Source: Thermoguttaceae bacterium (lineage in GTDB: Bacteria; Planctomycetota; Planctomycetia; Pirellulales; Thermoguttaceae). From it: a stretch of 64,000 nt of DNA. The stretch spans positions 33,040 to 97,039 of the forward strand of contig JAGBDD010000049.1 of NCBI GenBank assembly GCA_017937685.1, read 5' to 3'. The notes under the pieces were generated by a model. It made no database searches and was not told the origin of the DNA. It was given only the letters and a program-made list of their open reading frames with translations. The translations under genes and the position numbers were made by a program. Shown one piece after another: positions 47,509-54,734 of the stretch (positions are counted from its first letter, which is position 1; the number at the start of each line of letters is the position of its first letter).

Positions 47509-48147
47509 TTACTTGCGAGCGAGTTCGTCGACGGCTTCCCCGAGCAGGCGTTCGCCGCGCGTCGGGTCGATCGTCTCCTTCAAAATTTTCCCGGCGAGGT
47601 TCGTCGCGAGTTCGGCGCTCTTGGCGGCGAGCGTTTGGAGCGCGCCGTCGGTCGCGATTTCGACGTCCTTCAACGCCCGTTCGCGCTCCTTCGCGGCGGC
47701 CTCTTTCGCTTCGGCGACGATTTCGCGCGCCATTTTTTCGGCGTCGGCCCGCGCTTCGGCGACGACGCGCCGCGCCTCTTCGGCGGACTCGTCGAGTTTG
47801 CCGCGGTACTCGTCGAGGAGCGCGCGGGCGTCGGCGTTCGCCTTTTCGAGCGCGGCGCGACGTTCGATTTCGGTTCGTTCGCGTTCGTCGAGCGCCTTCG
47901 CGATCGGCCCGAAAGCGAACCGTCCGAGAACCGCGACCAAGCCGAGAAAGACGACGGCGGTCCAAATCGCCAAGTCGGTTTGCCAAGCCATCGGGTTCAA
48001 CGTCGCCTCTTCGCCGCCGTGTTCGGACGCCCAAAGCGCCGACGTTTGCGCAAGAAAAACGCCGAGCGCCGCCGTCGCGACGAGAGCCGCTCGCCTTTTC
48101 GAGCCGCGCCGCCCGTTCGCCGCCGCGTTAAACTCGTTAAACTTCAT
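47509..48147 (-). CDS. atpF: ATP synthase Fo subunit b with N-terminal signal-like extension
   Basis: The 212-residue peripheral-stalk b subunit. The membrane helix TDLAIWTAVVFLGLVAVLGRFAFGPI (~52-77) is followed by the long charged coiled coil (ERERTEIERRAALEKANADARALLDEYRGKLDESAEEARR). Before the helix lies an extra ~45 residues with a basic start and hydrophobic stretch (RRAALVATAALGVFLAQTSALWASEHGG) that resembles a signal peptide. This extension is absent in typical b subunits. Only one b gene is present, so a homodimer is expected. It is 62 nt from atpE and 118 nt from atpH. Confidence 0.93.
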   Translation of the reverse strand: MKFNEFNAAANGRRGSKRRAALVATAALGVFLAQTSALWASEHGGEEATLNPMAWQTDLAIWTAVVFLGLVAVLGRFAFGPIAKALDERERTEIERRAALEKANADARALLDEYRGKLDESAEEARRVVAEARADAEKMAREIVAEAKEAAAKERERALKDVEIATDGALQTLAAKSAELATNLAGKILKETIDPTRGERLLGEAVDELARK

Positions 48148-48209
48148 GTCAACACCCCATTTTTACTTTCGGGTCTCGCGCCGACCCAACGCCGACGCGT
48201 CGAACGGGC

Positions 48210-48545
48210 TTATTTCAACATGCAGACGATCAACGCAAAGAAGGTAACGCCTTCGACGAGCGCGGCGGCAATAATCATCGCGGTTTGGATTTTGCCGGAG
48301 GCTTCCGGTTGACGCGCCATCGCTTCGACCGCGCTCGCGCCGATGCGACCGATCCCGATCCCGGCGCCGATCAGCGCGAGACCGCAACCGACCCCGTAAA
48401 GTCCCGAGAAGTCGAACCCGGCGTTTTCCGCGACGACGGCGGCGGCTTCCGAAGCGGCGGGCGCGTCTTGCGCCAAAACGGCGATCGGAGCGCAGAAGAG
48501 AGCGAAAACGAACGTCAAAGCGACGAGTTTAGCGAATTTGTTCAC
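48210..48545 (-). CDS. atpE: ATP synthase Fo subunit c with N-terminal signal-like extension
   Basis: The ring subunit, 111 residues, longer than the usual ~80. A signal-like N-terminus (MNKFAKLVALTFVFALFCAPIAVLAQ) and an alanine-rich spacer precede the two helices. The first has GLALIGAGIGIGRIGASAVEAMARQPEA with the conserved RQPE loop. The second has AALVEGVTFFALIVCML with the ion-binding glutamate. The residues that mark sodium-type rings (a glutamine in helix 1 and a serine/threonine after the glutamate) are absent: the helix-1 position is isoleucine and the post-glutamate residues are glycine and valine. This suggests proton coupling. The start is a GTG at 48545 with AGGAG 7 nt upstream. 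Confidence 0.94.
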   Translation of the reverse strand: MNKFAKLVALTFVFALFCAPIAVLAQDAPAASEAAAVVAENAGFDFSGLYGVGCGLALIGAGIGIGRIGASAVEAMARQPEASGKIQTAMIIAAALVEGVTFFALIVCMLK

Positions 48546-48782
48546 GGAAATTCTCCTAATACGGTTGGGTTTATCGTTCCCCGCGCGAACCGTCGACGCA
48601 AAAGCCGAACGTCCGGCGGAAAACCGAGTTGTTATTCAAAATTTGTCGCGCTTCGACGTTCGCTTCGTCGCGGAACCGCCGATTTTCAGCGCTTCTATCG
48701 TTTTTTTGTCGTTATCTATAAGGCGGCGACGTTGGGAAAACGCCCGTCGCGCCGCCGCGTTCGCGTCTTCGTTCGTCGACGC

Positions 48783-49610
48783 TTAGTGTTGGTGTTGCGC
48801 CATTCCGATGAAAATCGACGCGAGGAACATAAAAATGTACGCTTGCAAAAAAGCGACGAAGAGTTCGAGCAAACTCAACGCGACGCTCATCGCGACGCTC
48901 CCGACGGCGACGCCGACCCAAAGCGCGAGGTAGTCCGCGGTTCCGGCGATGAAACCGAGCAAAACCGCCAAAACCAAGTGTCCGGCGAACATATTCGCCA
49001 AAAGACGCACCGCCAAGACGACGTGTTTAATGAAAAGCCCGACGACTTCGATGACGAAAATCATCGGCTTCAAAACGACCGCGAGCGCGAGCGGAAGCTC
49101 CATCGACGGAACCTGCCCGAGCCAAAAGCCGACGACGCCGAATTTCTTCATTCCGGAACCGACCAAAACGACGAACGTCGACGCCGCTAAAACGGAAGTC
49201 GTCGCGAGCGCGCCGGTCGGAGAAGCGCCGAACCAAGGAATCAGCCCGGCCAAATTGCAGAACAGAATAAAGAAAAAGAGCGTCCAAAGAAACGGCGCGA
49301 AACGCCCGACGTCCTTTTTGCCGATAGCGGGCGTCATCACTTCGTCGCGCAAGTAAAGGAGGAAAACCTCCAACAGATTCCAAAATCGCCCGCGAACCGG
49401 TTTTCCGGACTTAATCTTCGCGGCCAACGGGAAGAATATCGCGATCATCAAAACCGCCACGACAAGTTCGACCAGCATAAACCGCGTAATCTGAACGCCG
49501 CAAATCGTCGGCAACTCGGGCAAATGCCCCATAAACTGCGGAACGTGGTACTCGGAACCGTCGGAAACGTGTCCCGCCAAATCGCTCATATTGATCAGTT
49601 CGCCGCTCAT
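48783..49610 (-). CDS. atpB: ATP synthase Fo subunit a
   Basis: The 275-residue stator channel subunit with about six membrane helices. The essential arginine is in LAVRLLANMFAGHLVLAVLLG, aligned to the LALRLFGNMxAGH family motif. Other typical segments are FLWTLFFFILFCNLAGLIPW and the final SLLELFVAFLQAYIFMFLASIFIGMAQHQH. The gap to atpE downstream is 237 nt and to the next upstream gene 174 nt, larger than in most atp operons but with the same order. Normal length for this group. Confidence 0.95.
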   Translation of the reverse strand: MSGELINMSDLAGHVSDGSEYHVPQFMGHLPELPTICGVQITRFMLVELVVAVLMIAIFFPLAAKIKSGKPVRGRFWNLLEVFLLYLRDEVMTPAIGKKDVGRFAPFLWTLFFFILFCNLAGLIPWFGASPTGALATTSVLAASTFVVLVGSGMKKFGVVGFWLGQVPSMELPLALAVVLKPMIFVIEVVGLFIKHVVLAVRLLANMFAGHLVLAVLLGFIAGTADYLALWVGVAVGSVAMSVALSLLELFVAFLQAYIFMFLASIFIGMAQHQH

Positions 49611-49784
49611 AATCGCTCGGTTCGTCTTCCCCGACGTCGTCGGTTCTTAGCGTTTATGTTTACGTCGCGCCGGTCGCCGCTCGACCGCCGCCGTCAAAAT
49701 CGTTGTTACCGTTACTATCGTCGCGATCGTTTAACGGTCGCCGAAACGCCGCGCTCCGTCCAATCGTTCCGCGCCGCGCTTCGT

Positions 49785-50300
49785 TTATTCGTTATCGCCG
49801 TTCTTTTTCGCCCGCTTTTTCCAACTCTTCAAGCGGCGTTCGTCGACCGGAAAAATCGCCGCGAGGTGCAAGGGCGCGGTCGCGAAATAAACGATTAACA
49901 GCGCCTTCAAACCCGTTCGCGCCGCCGACGGCTCGCCGGAAACGACGAACGCCAACGCGACGACGCAAAAAACGCCCGTTCGCGCCCAAATGCCGTAAAA
50001 CGCCTCGGCGACGCCGATTTCGCCGCGATACCGAAAATACGCCGCGACCGCGAACGCCGTCGCGCCGTTCGAAACGCAAAAAACCGCCGCTAAAATCCAA
50101 GGAACCGTTAAATCCGCCGTCGCGTCGCCCAGCGCAAAACGCCAAACCGCCGCCCAAACGACGCTCGCGTAAACGCTCCACCCGACGACGCGCGAAGTAA
50201 GTCGAACGACGCATTCGGGTTTTAACGTTTTTTCCTTTTTTGACGGGCTAAGCAGTCGGGGCGATTCCGGAACTTGGGAAACGTCGTCGACTCGCTTCAT
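49785..50300 (-). CDS. Small membrane protein of the atp operon (AtpI-like)
   Basis: A 171-residue protein with about four hydrophobic segments (VVGWSVYASVVWAAVWRFAL, VPWILAAVFCVSNGATAFAVAAYF, TGVFCVVALAFVVSG, LLIVYFATAPLHLAAIF) and basic ends. No strong sequence family is evident, but its place between the AtpZ-like gene and atpB is where AtpI/AtpR-type proteins occur. They help assemble or load the c-ring. The ATG at 50300 overlaps the TGA of the preceding gene (ATGA), so translation is coupled. The role is inferred from position. Confidence 0.7.
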   Translation of the reverse strand: MKRVDDVSQVPESPRLLSPSKKEKTLKPECVVRLTSRVVGWSVYASVVWAAVWRFALGDATADLTVPWILAAVFCVSNGATAFAVAAYFRYRGEIGVAEAFYGIWARTGVFCVVALAFVVSGEPSAARTGLKALLIVYFATAPLHLAAIFPVDERRLKSWKKRAKKNGDNE

Positions 50301-50770
50301 CGGCGCCGCTCCGCTTCGCCGACGTTAGGCGAAATTTCGGCTTGCTCCGGCGTCTCCGGTCGCTCGAACGCGTCCAACGGTTTCGACCGTTCCGATTTTT
50401 CCGCTAAAAACGCCGTCGCGCGCGTCAAAGTTTCTTCAAACTCGCCGCGCAAAGTTTCCGTTTTTAACGATTCGGCGGAAATTTCCGCGTCGACGTCGAC
50501 GTTATCGCGGTTTCGGACGTCTTCCGACGCGTTCGAAACGGTCGCGCCGTCGCGTTCGAGACGCTTGACCGCCGCGACAAGTCCGACGCCGAACGCCGCC
50601 GCGCCCAAAAGAGCGCCGACGATCGCACCCCAAGGCGTCGTTTCAAAGCGCCGATCGACAAAATATCCTAGAGCCGCGCACAAAGCCGCTTGCGCCGACA
50701 CGGTTGAAATACGTACAACCGCCGCGTAGCCGACCGCTAGGGACGAAAAATCACCGTTGCTGTTACTCAT
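50297..50770 (-). CDS. AtpZ/AtpI-like F0F1-ATPase accessory protein with acidic tail
   Basis: A protein of about 157 residues. The N-terminal half has two membrane helices in the pattern of the small AtpZ/AtpI family: VSAQAALCAALGYFVDRRFETTPWGAIVGALLGAAAFGVGLVAAVKRL (the two helices with a charged GYFVDRRF loop and G-rich second helix). The C-terminal half is an acidic, low-complexity tail (EDVRNRDNVDVDAEISAESL...) not present in typical AtpZ. I take the ATG at 50770 (MSNSNGDF) rather than the TTG six codons earlier. First gene of the atp operon. Function by analogy: c-ring assembly or Mg/ion handling. Confidence 0.75.
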   Translation of the reverse strand: MSNSNGDFSSLAVGYAAVVRISTVSAQAALCAALGYFVDRRFETTPWGAIVGALLGAAAFGVGLVAAVKRLERDGATVSNASEDVRNRDNVDVDAEISAESLKTETLRGEFEETLTRATAFLAEKSERSKPLDAFERPETPEQAEISPNVGEAERRR

Positions 50771-50956
50771 TTGTCGCTCGTCGGCCAACTCGACGCGCCC
50801 CTAGGAAAACGCGACGTTTTTCAACGTCGGTTCCGTCGGCTTGCGCCTCGTTCGCTTTCGTTTCGTCCGTTCGGCGAAGTCGTTTTCGCGTTGGAAAAAC
50901 GTTTGTTTCCCCACAAATAGCGTTCGCGACGCGCGTCGTTCGGCAAGCATTAATAA

Positions 50957-50986
50957 TTAGTATGCAAAAAAAGTTCGCTTTGTAAA
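50957..50986 (-). promoter_or_regulatory. Candidate ATP synthase operon promoter
   Basis: On the minus strand: -35 TTTACA (50981-50986), 18 bp, -10 TACTAA followed by T (50957-50962). The leader would be about 180 nt. The -35 overlaps a short palindrome, TAAAGG/CCTTTA at 50983-51001, which could be an operator. Confidence 0.5.
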
Positions 50987-51284
50987 GGTAAAAAACCTTT
51001 ATTTTTTCATTTTTTTCTTAAAACGCGGCAAAACCGGCAAGATAGACAATTTATTCCGGTCTTTTTTGTGGAGTTTATCGAAAGGCGCGCTCCCATTCTT
51101 TTTCTCGTCAAAACGCTAGGAACGCAAGCGACACGCTATCGATAATTTTTTATTTTTTCATCTTCCAAAAGGACTTTCGGTTCCGCGCAAAGCGACCGCG
51201 GAACCGAAACGCCGCTCCGTCCGACAAACGCGCCCGTTTCAAAAACGAACGCGTTCGCGACGTCGAACGATTAAGCGCAAACGA
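50987..51284. other. AT-rich spacer between the TIM-barrel gene and the atp promoter
   Basis: The 514-nt gap between 50770 and 51285 is AT-rich with T/A tracts. Besides the promoter it contains a perfect 13-bp hairpin at 51175-51209, given separately. No gene is visible. Confidence 0.4.
51175..51209 (-). terminator. Strong hairpin downstream of the TIM-barrel gene
   Basis: TTTCGGTTCCGCG (51175-51187) and CGCGGAACCGAAA (51197-51209) form a perfect 13-bp stem over a 9-nt loop. The T tract after it on the minus strand is weak (GTCCTTTTGG), so it may be a terminator or a 3'-end stabiliser. It lies 76 nt beyond the stop. Confidence 0.55.
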
Positions 51285-52223
51285 TTACGCTTTTTCCCAT
51301 TGTTCGCGGAGGAACGCGATCGTCTTCTTGAACGCTTCTTCCTTATCTTTACCGGCGCAACCGCATTCGAAGGAGCAGAAGTCGGTGTAACCGATGTATT
51401 TCAGGCCGCGGAAACCGTCGACGTAATTACGATCGTTTTCGCCCGGGAAGGTGCGGCGCGGATTCGAAACGCCGCCGGCGAGGTGAACGTGTTTCAGGTA
51501 CTTCTTACCGGCGCAAATGAAGGCGCCCATATCGTTCGCTTCTTCGGTGTCCATATGATAGAAGTCGCCCATCACGGTAATGCCCGGGTTGTCGTCGGAC
51601 GTGCCCGCGATGCGTTGAATGTCGCGACAGAGCGAAGCGCCGTCGGCGACTTGACGCAGGAAGAACGCTTCCATACGGCAAAGCGGTTCGAAAATAACGG
51701 CGGTGTTCATACTGGCGGCGAATTTCGCGACTTCCGGCATAAACTCAAGCAAAAGTTTGCGGATTTCTTGGTTCGTCAGTTTCGTTTGACCGTTGAACGC
51801 CGGAACGTAAATGACGCCGCGAGCTTCCATTTCGGCGGCGGTTTCGAGCGCGCGTTTCAGAGCGTCGATACCGGGTTGACGTTTTTCAACGACGTCGGAG
51901 CAAAGATCGCCGTTGCAGGAGCCCCAGCAGATGACGGAAACTTCAAGACCGGCGTCGTTCGCCATCTTCTTGTGTTCTTTGCCTTTGCCGACGCAACCGC
52001 CGTGATATTCGACCGCTTCGCAACCGTATTTTTTCATATTGGCGAGCTTTTCAGCGTCGTTTTTACCCGGCGCCGGGCCGAGTTGGCTCGAAATGCGAAG
52101 TTTCGCTTCGGCGCGGCGGTCGGTTTCCGCGGTCGTTTGCGCGGCGGCGAAGTTGGTCGAAGAATTCAAAGCCATACCGAGGCCCATCGCGGCGCCGGCG
52201 CCAAAGAAATCGCGTCGATTCAT
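51285..52223 (-). CDS. Tat-exported sugar phosphate isomerase/epimerase-like TIM-barrel protein
   Basis: A 313-residue protein of the xylose-isomerase-like TIM-barrel superfamily (AP-endonuclease-2 fold), which includes hydroxypyruvate isomerase and sugar epimerases. The four expected metal ligands are seen: E in VIFEPLCR, D in GDFYHM, H in HVHLAGG and E in FCSFECG. An N-terminal twin-arginine signal MNRRDFFGAGAAMGLGMAL indicates export folded with metal. The chosen ATG at 52223 has AGGAG about 8 nt upstream; an open frame reaches back to 52376 but would bury the Tat signal. Promoter at 52419-52447. Substrate unknown; probably a carbohydrate derivative. A similar exported mode is seen for the Gfo/Idh gene in this window. 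Confidence 0.88.
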   Translation of the reverse strand: MNRRDFFGAGAAMGLGMALNSSTNFAAAQTTAETDRRAEAKLRISSQLGPAPGKNDAEKLANMKKYGCEAVEYHGGCVGKGKEHKKMANDAGLEVSVICWGSCNGDLCSDVVEKRQPGIDALKRALETAAEMEARGVIYVPAFNGQTKLTNQEIRKLLLEFMPEVAKFAASMNTAVIFEPLCRMEAFFLRQVADGASLCRDIQRIAGTSDDNPGITVMGDFYHMDTEEANDMGAFICAGKKYLKHVHLAGGVSNPRRTFPGENDRNYVDGFRGLKYIGYTDFCSFECGCAGKDKEEAFKKTIAFLREQWEKA

Positions 52224-52595
52224 ATTACAGCTCCTAATAATGCGAATCCGCCAAATAACGGAATCTAATAACGGCTTAAAAATTTTGAAAATTCCGAGCG
52301 GAACCGCCGCAAAAATCGCAGACCGCCGCCCGTCGTTATTTTCCTCGGAACGTCGAACCGCCGCCCGCGTCCTCAAACGCCGACGCGTCGCAACGGTTTT
52401 TCGCTCCCAACGCTAATTGTTATACAAAATTTTTATCGCAAAATCAAGCGACCGCCGCCGATTTTTTTCAAAATTTGTCGTTTTCGCCTAAATTTTCGCC
52501 GAAATCGCGCCCCGACTCGGCTTGACGCGGCGTTTCGCGACTCTCGGGCTCCGCGTTCGGCGACTTTTCCGCTTCCGCGTTCCGCCGGTTCCGCC
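52224..52595. other. Leader and spacer of the TIM-barrel gene
   Basis: This 372-nt gap is the leader (about 190 nt) and promoter of the TIM-barrel gene, then the 3' end of the C45 gene. No other gene is visible. Confidence 0.4.
52419..52447 (-). promoter_or_regulatory. Promoter of the TIM-barrel gene (sigma70-like)
   Basis: On the minus strand: -35 TTGATT (52442-52447), 17 bp, -10 TATAAC (52419-52424). Confidence 0.6.
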
Positions 52596-54050
52596 TTATT
52601 TTTCAACGCCGACGCTTTGTTCGCGATCGTAAAATTCGAGCGCCTCGCGCAAATTCGCCCGATAATACTTCTCGTCGCAAGCGGGCGTCGTCGCGCCGGC
52701 TTCGGCGAACCATACGTCGAGCGTCTCCGGAGCGAAAATCGCGTCGTGCAAGTTCGACTTCATCGAAACGGGACGCTTCAAAATCTCGATCAGCGTCGGT
52801 ACGTCGATTTTCCCAAAATTTTCGTTCAAACGTTTGAAAAGCGTGTCGGCGCGCTCCCCCGGCCCGGAGATATAAACGCAATCGTCGAGCGCTCCCGGAA
52901 GGCGCGGATCGCATTCGCCGGGCCGCATAACCCGCAAAACCGGGTCGCGTTCGGCGATCGCCTCGACGGCGGCCATATTCCCGGCGGCGTCGGAGAGGAC
53001 GTAATAATAATCGCAAGTAAGCGGCGTCGACCGCATCAGCGCGAGCGCTTCGTCGACCGTCGAACACTCCTCGACGACGCGGCGCATCAGGTACGCCATC
53101 GGAAGCCCGTCCCATTTCCCTTCGCCGGCGCCCCCCATTTCGCCGATCGCGAGCCCTTTTTCGTTCGTCGCGGTTACCGTTCCGACGAAACCGGCGTAAG
53201 AAACGCTCAGCCAAGCGTTCTTTCCTTCCGGACGATAAACGATTAACGCGGCGTTATTCTGCAACCCGACGTCCCGCATATAATCGAGAACGCGAGCGTG
53301 CAGGACGCGTCCGCCGACCGTCGCCGAGCCCCGAAGCGCGACGCCGCTGCAGTGAAACAGCTCCGGAAACGAGTTAATTTTCCGAATTTGCGCCGGTTCC
53401 AAACCGGTCGCCGCCGCCAACGCGTCCATTTCCTCGAAGAATCGCTCCGGAACGAACGGCGCCGTTCGTCGCGTCGCCTCCTCGATTCGCGCCGCGAAAT
53501 TTTCGCCGAGTTTCAGCGACGCCGCGACGCCGACCGCCGCGATCCGCGCGTTCATTTCGAGAACGTCGTCTCGGAGAAGCCGCCCGTGCGCCGCGCCCAT
53601 TTCGGCGGGCGTTCCGGAGAGAATCAGGACGTTTCGGACGCCGTCGAGCCGCGCCAAGACGCCGTTTTCCGTCTTCGCAACGACTTGCAGTCCGGTCGAC
53701 GCGGCGGCGCTTTTCGCGTTTTCGTTATTTTTAACGCTTTCAACGTTTTTAACGCTTTCGGCGCTTCCGTTATCGCCGGAATTATCGTTGTTTTCCGTCG
53801 ACTTTTCGCGACTTTCGGCGTCTTCCTCGAACGTCAACTCTTCGTCGAACGCGCTCCAATCGACGCCGATTTCGGCTCGCGCCGCCGGTTCTTGCGCTTC
53901 GAGTCGAACGCTCGCCGCGCCGTCGCCCCAATCGCCGAACCCCAGCGCGACCGCGACCGCCCAAACCGCCGCGTTCGCCGCTCGGCTCGCTCGACGCTTC
54001 CGCCGCGCCGCCTCCGATTCGCTCGTTTTATCGCTCCAAGTCGCTCGCAT
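52596..54050 (-). CDS. C45-family (acyl-CoA:6-APA acyltransferase-like) N-terminal-nucleophile hydrolase, membrane-anchored
   Basis: A 484-residue member of the peptidase C45 / acyltransferase-like Ntn family. These cleave themselves to expose a nucleophile cysteine and then hydrolyse or transfer acyl amides. After a hydrophobic anchor (AAVWAVAVALGFGDWG) and an Asn/Glu-rich linker (residues ~75-115), the domain begins VLILSGTPAEMGAAHGRLLRDDVLEM. The likely nucleophile is the Cys in ELFHCSGVALRG (~233). The rest has GRVLHARVLDYMRDVG, NEKGLAIGEMGGAG, and VYISGPGERAD, typical of the family. The ATG at 54050 is used. The substrate is unknown. The long charged linker is unlike its relatives and suggests a periplasmic tether. 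Confidence 0.85.
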   Translation of the reverse strand: MRATWSDKTSESEAARRKRRASRAANAAVWAVAVALGFGDWGDGAASVRLEAQEPAARAEIGVDWSAFDEELTFEEDAESREKSTENNDNSGDNGSAESVKNVESVKNNENAKSAAASTGLQVVAKTENGVLARLDGVRNVLILSGTPAEMGAAHGRLLRDDVLEMNARIAAVGVAASLKLGENFAARIEEATRRTAPFVPERFFEEMDALAAATGLEPAQIRKINSFPELFHCSGVALRGSATVGGRVLHARVLDYMRDVGLQNNAALIVYRPEGKNAWLSVSYAGFVGTVTATNEKGLAIGEMGGAGEGKWDGLPMAYLMRRVVEECSTVDEALALMRSTPLTCDYYYVLSDAAGNMAAVEAIAERDPVLRVMRPGECDPRLPGALDDCVYISGPGERADTLFKRLNENFGKIDVPTLIEILKRPVSMKSNLHDAIFAPETLDVWFAEAGATTPACDEKYYRANLREALEFYDREQSVGVEK

Positions 54051-54215
54051 TTTTTCCCTTTATATTAATAACATTATCGACGTTTTCTTCATTAATAAAC
54101 GCCCGAACGCCCCAAGAGGCGCGCCCGATTCGCCGCCGAAAGAACGCTCCGCTAAAAAAGTTTTATTCGCCGACCGGTTCAACCGGCAAAATCGGCAAAT
54201 TTTAACGTTTGTCGG

Positions 54216-54545
54216 TTAGTTTGAAACCCGGATTTGCGCGTCCAACCAAGCGGCGTAACTCGGCGCGACGAACGCCAGCGGAACGCCGACGATTTGCGGA
54301 ACGTCGTAAGAATGCCGTTCGGAAATCGCCGCCGCAACCGCGTCGAAAAGAGCGGCTCGCGTCTTCGCCAACAAAAGAAACTCTTCCGAATTTTCCGTCT
54401 TTCCGGCCCAAACGTATCGGCTCTCGATCGGCCCCAAGAGCTGCGCGCAAGCCGCCCAACCTTCGCCGACAAGAAAACGCGACGCGGCCTCCGCTTCGGA
54501 GCGCGTCGGATACGTTATTTGCAACTGAATAAATTCCGCCGTCAT
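54216..54545 (-). CDS. cutA: Divalent cation tolerance protein CutA
   Basis: A 109-residue CutA1-family protein, a trimeric ferredoxin-fold protein associated with copper and other divalent-metal tolerance. Signature stretches are QITYPTRSEAEAASRFLVGEGWAACAQL at the start, IESRYVWAGKTENSEEFLLLAKTR (the family's SxYxWxG...E motif) and HSYDVPQIVGVPL. Length and motifs are canonical. A GGAGG lies about 12 nt upstream of the ATG at 54545, a little far. It stands between the C45 gene and the large membrane protein without a strong sign of co-transcription. Confidence 0.93.
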   Translation of the reverse strand: MTAEFIQLQITYPTRSEAEAASRFLVGEGWAACAQLLGPIESRYVWAGKTENSEEFLLLAKTRAALFDAVAAAISERHSYDVPQIVGVPLAFVAPSYAAWLDAQIRVSN

Positions 54546-54684
54546 TTTCGTTACATTCCTCCGTTTTTCGCTCGCTTCCGCAAACGCCGACGTTATTTTA
54601 GACGCGCCCGCCGCCCCGGTCGTTACCGCCGCGCTCCGAAAAACGTTAAAATTTCGCCGCTTTGAAAACGCAAAAATCGCAACG

Positions 54685-54709
54685 AAAAAGCGCGATCTTT
54701 CGAATCGCG
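54685..54709 (-). terminator. Terminator of the zinc-ribbon membrane protein gene
   Basis: On the minus strand CGCGAT pairs with ATCGCG (54704-54709 with 54691-54696, 7-nt loop), followed by C and TTTTT (complement of 54685-54689). It lies about 26 nt beyond the stop codon. Confidence 0.6.
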
Positions 54710-54734
54710 TCTTTTCCTTGTCTTCCCGTTAACT

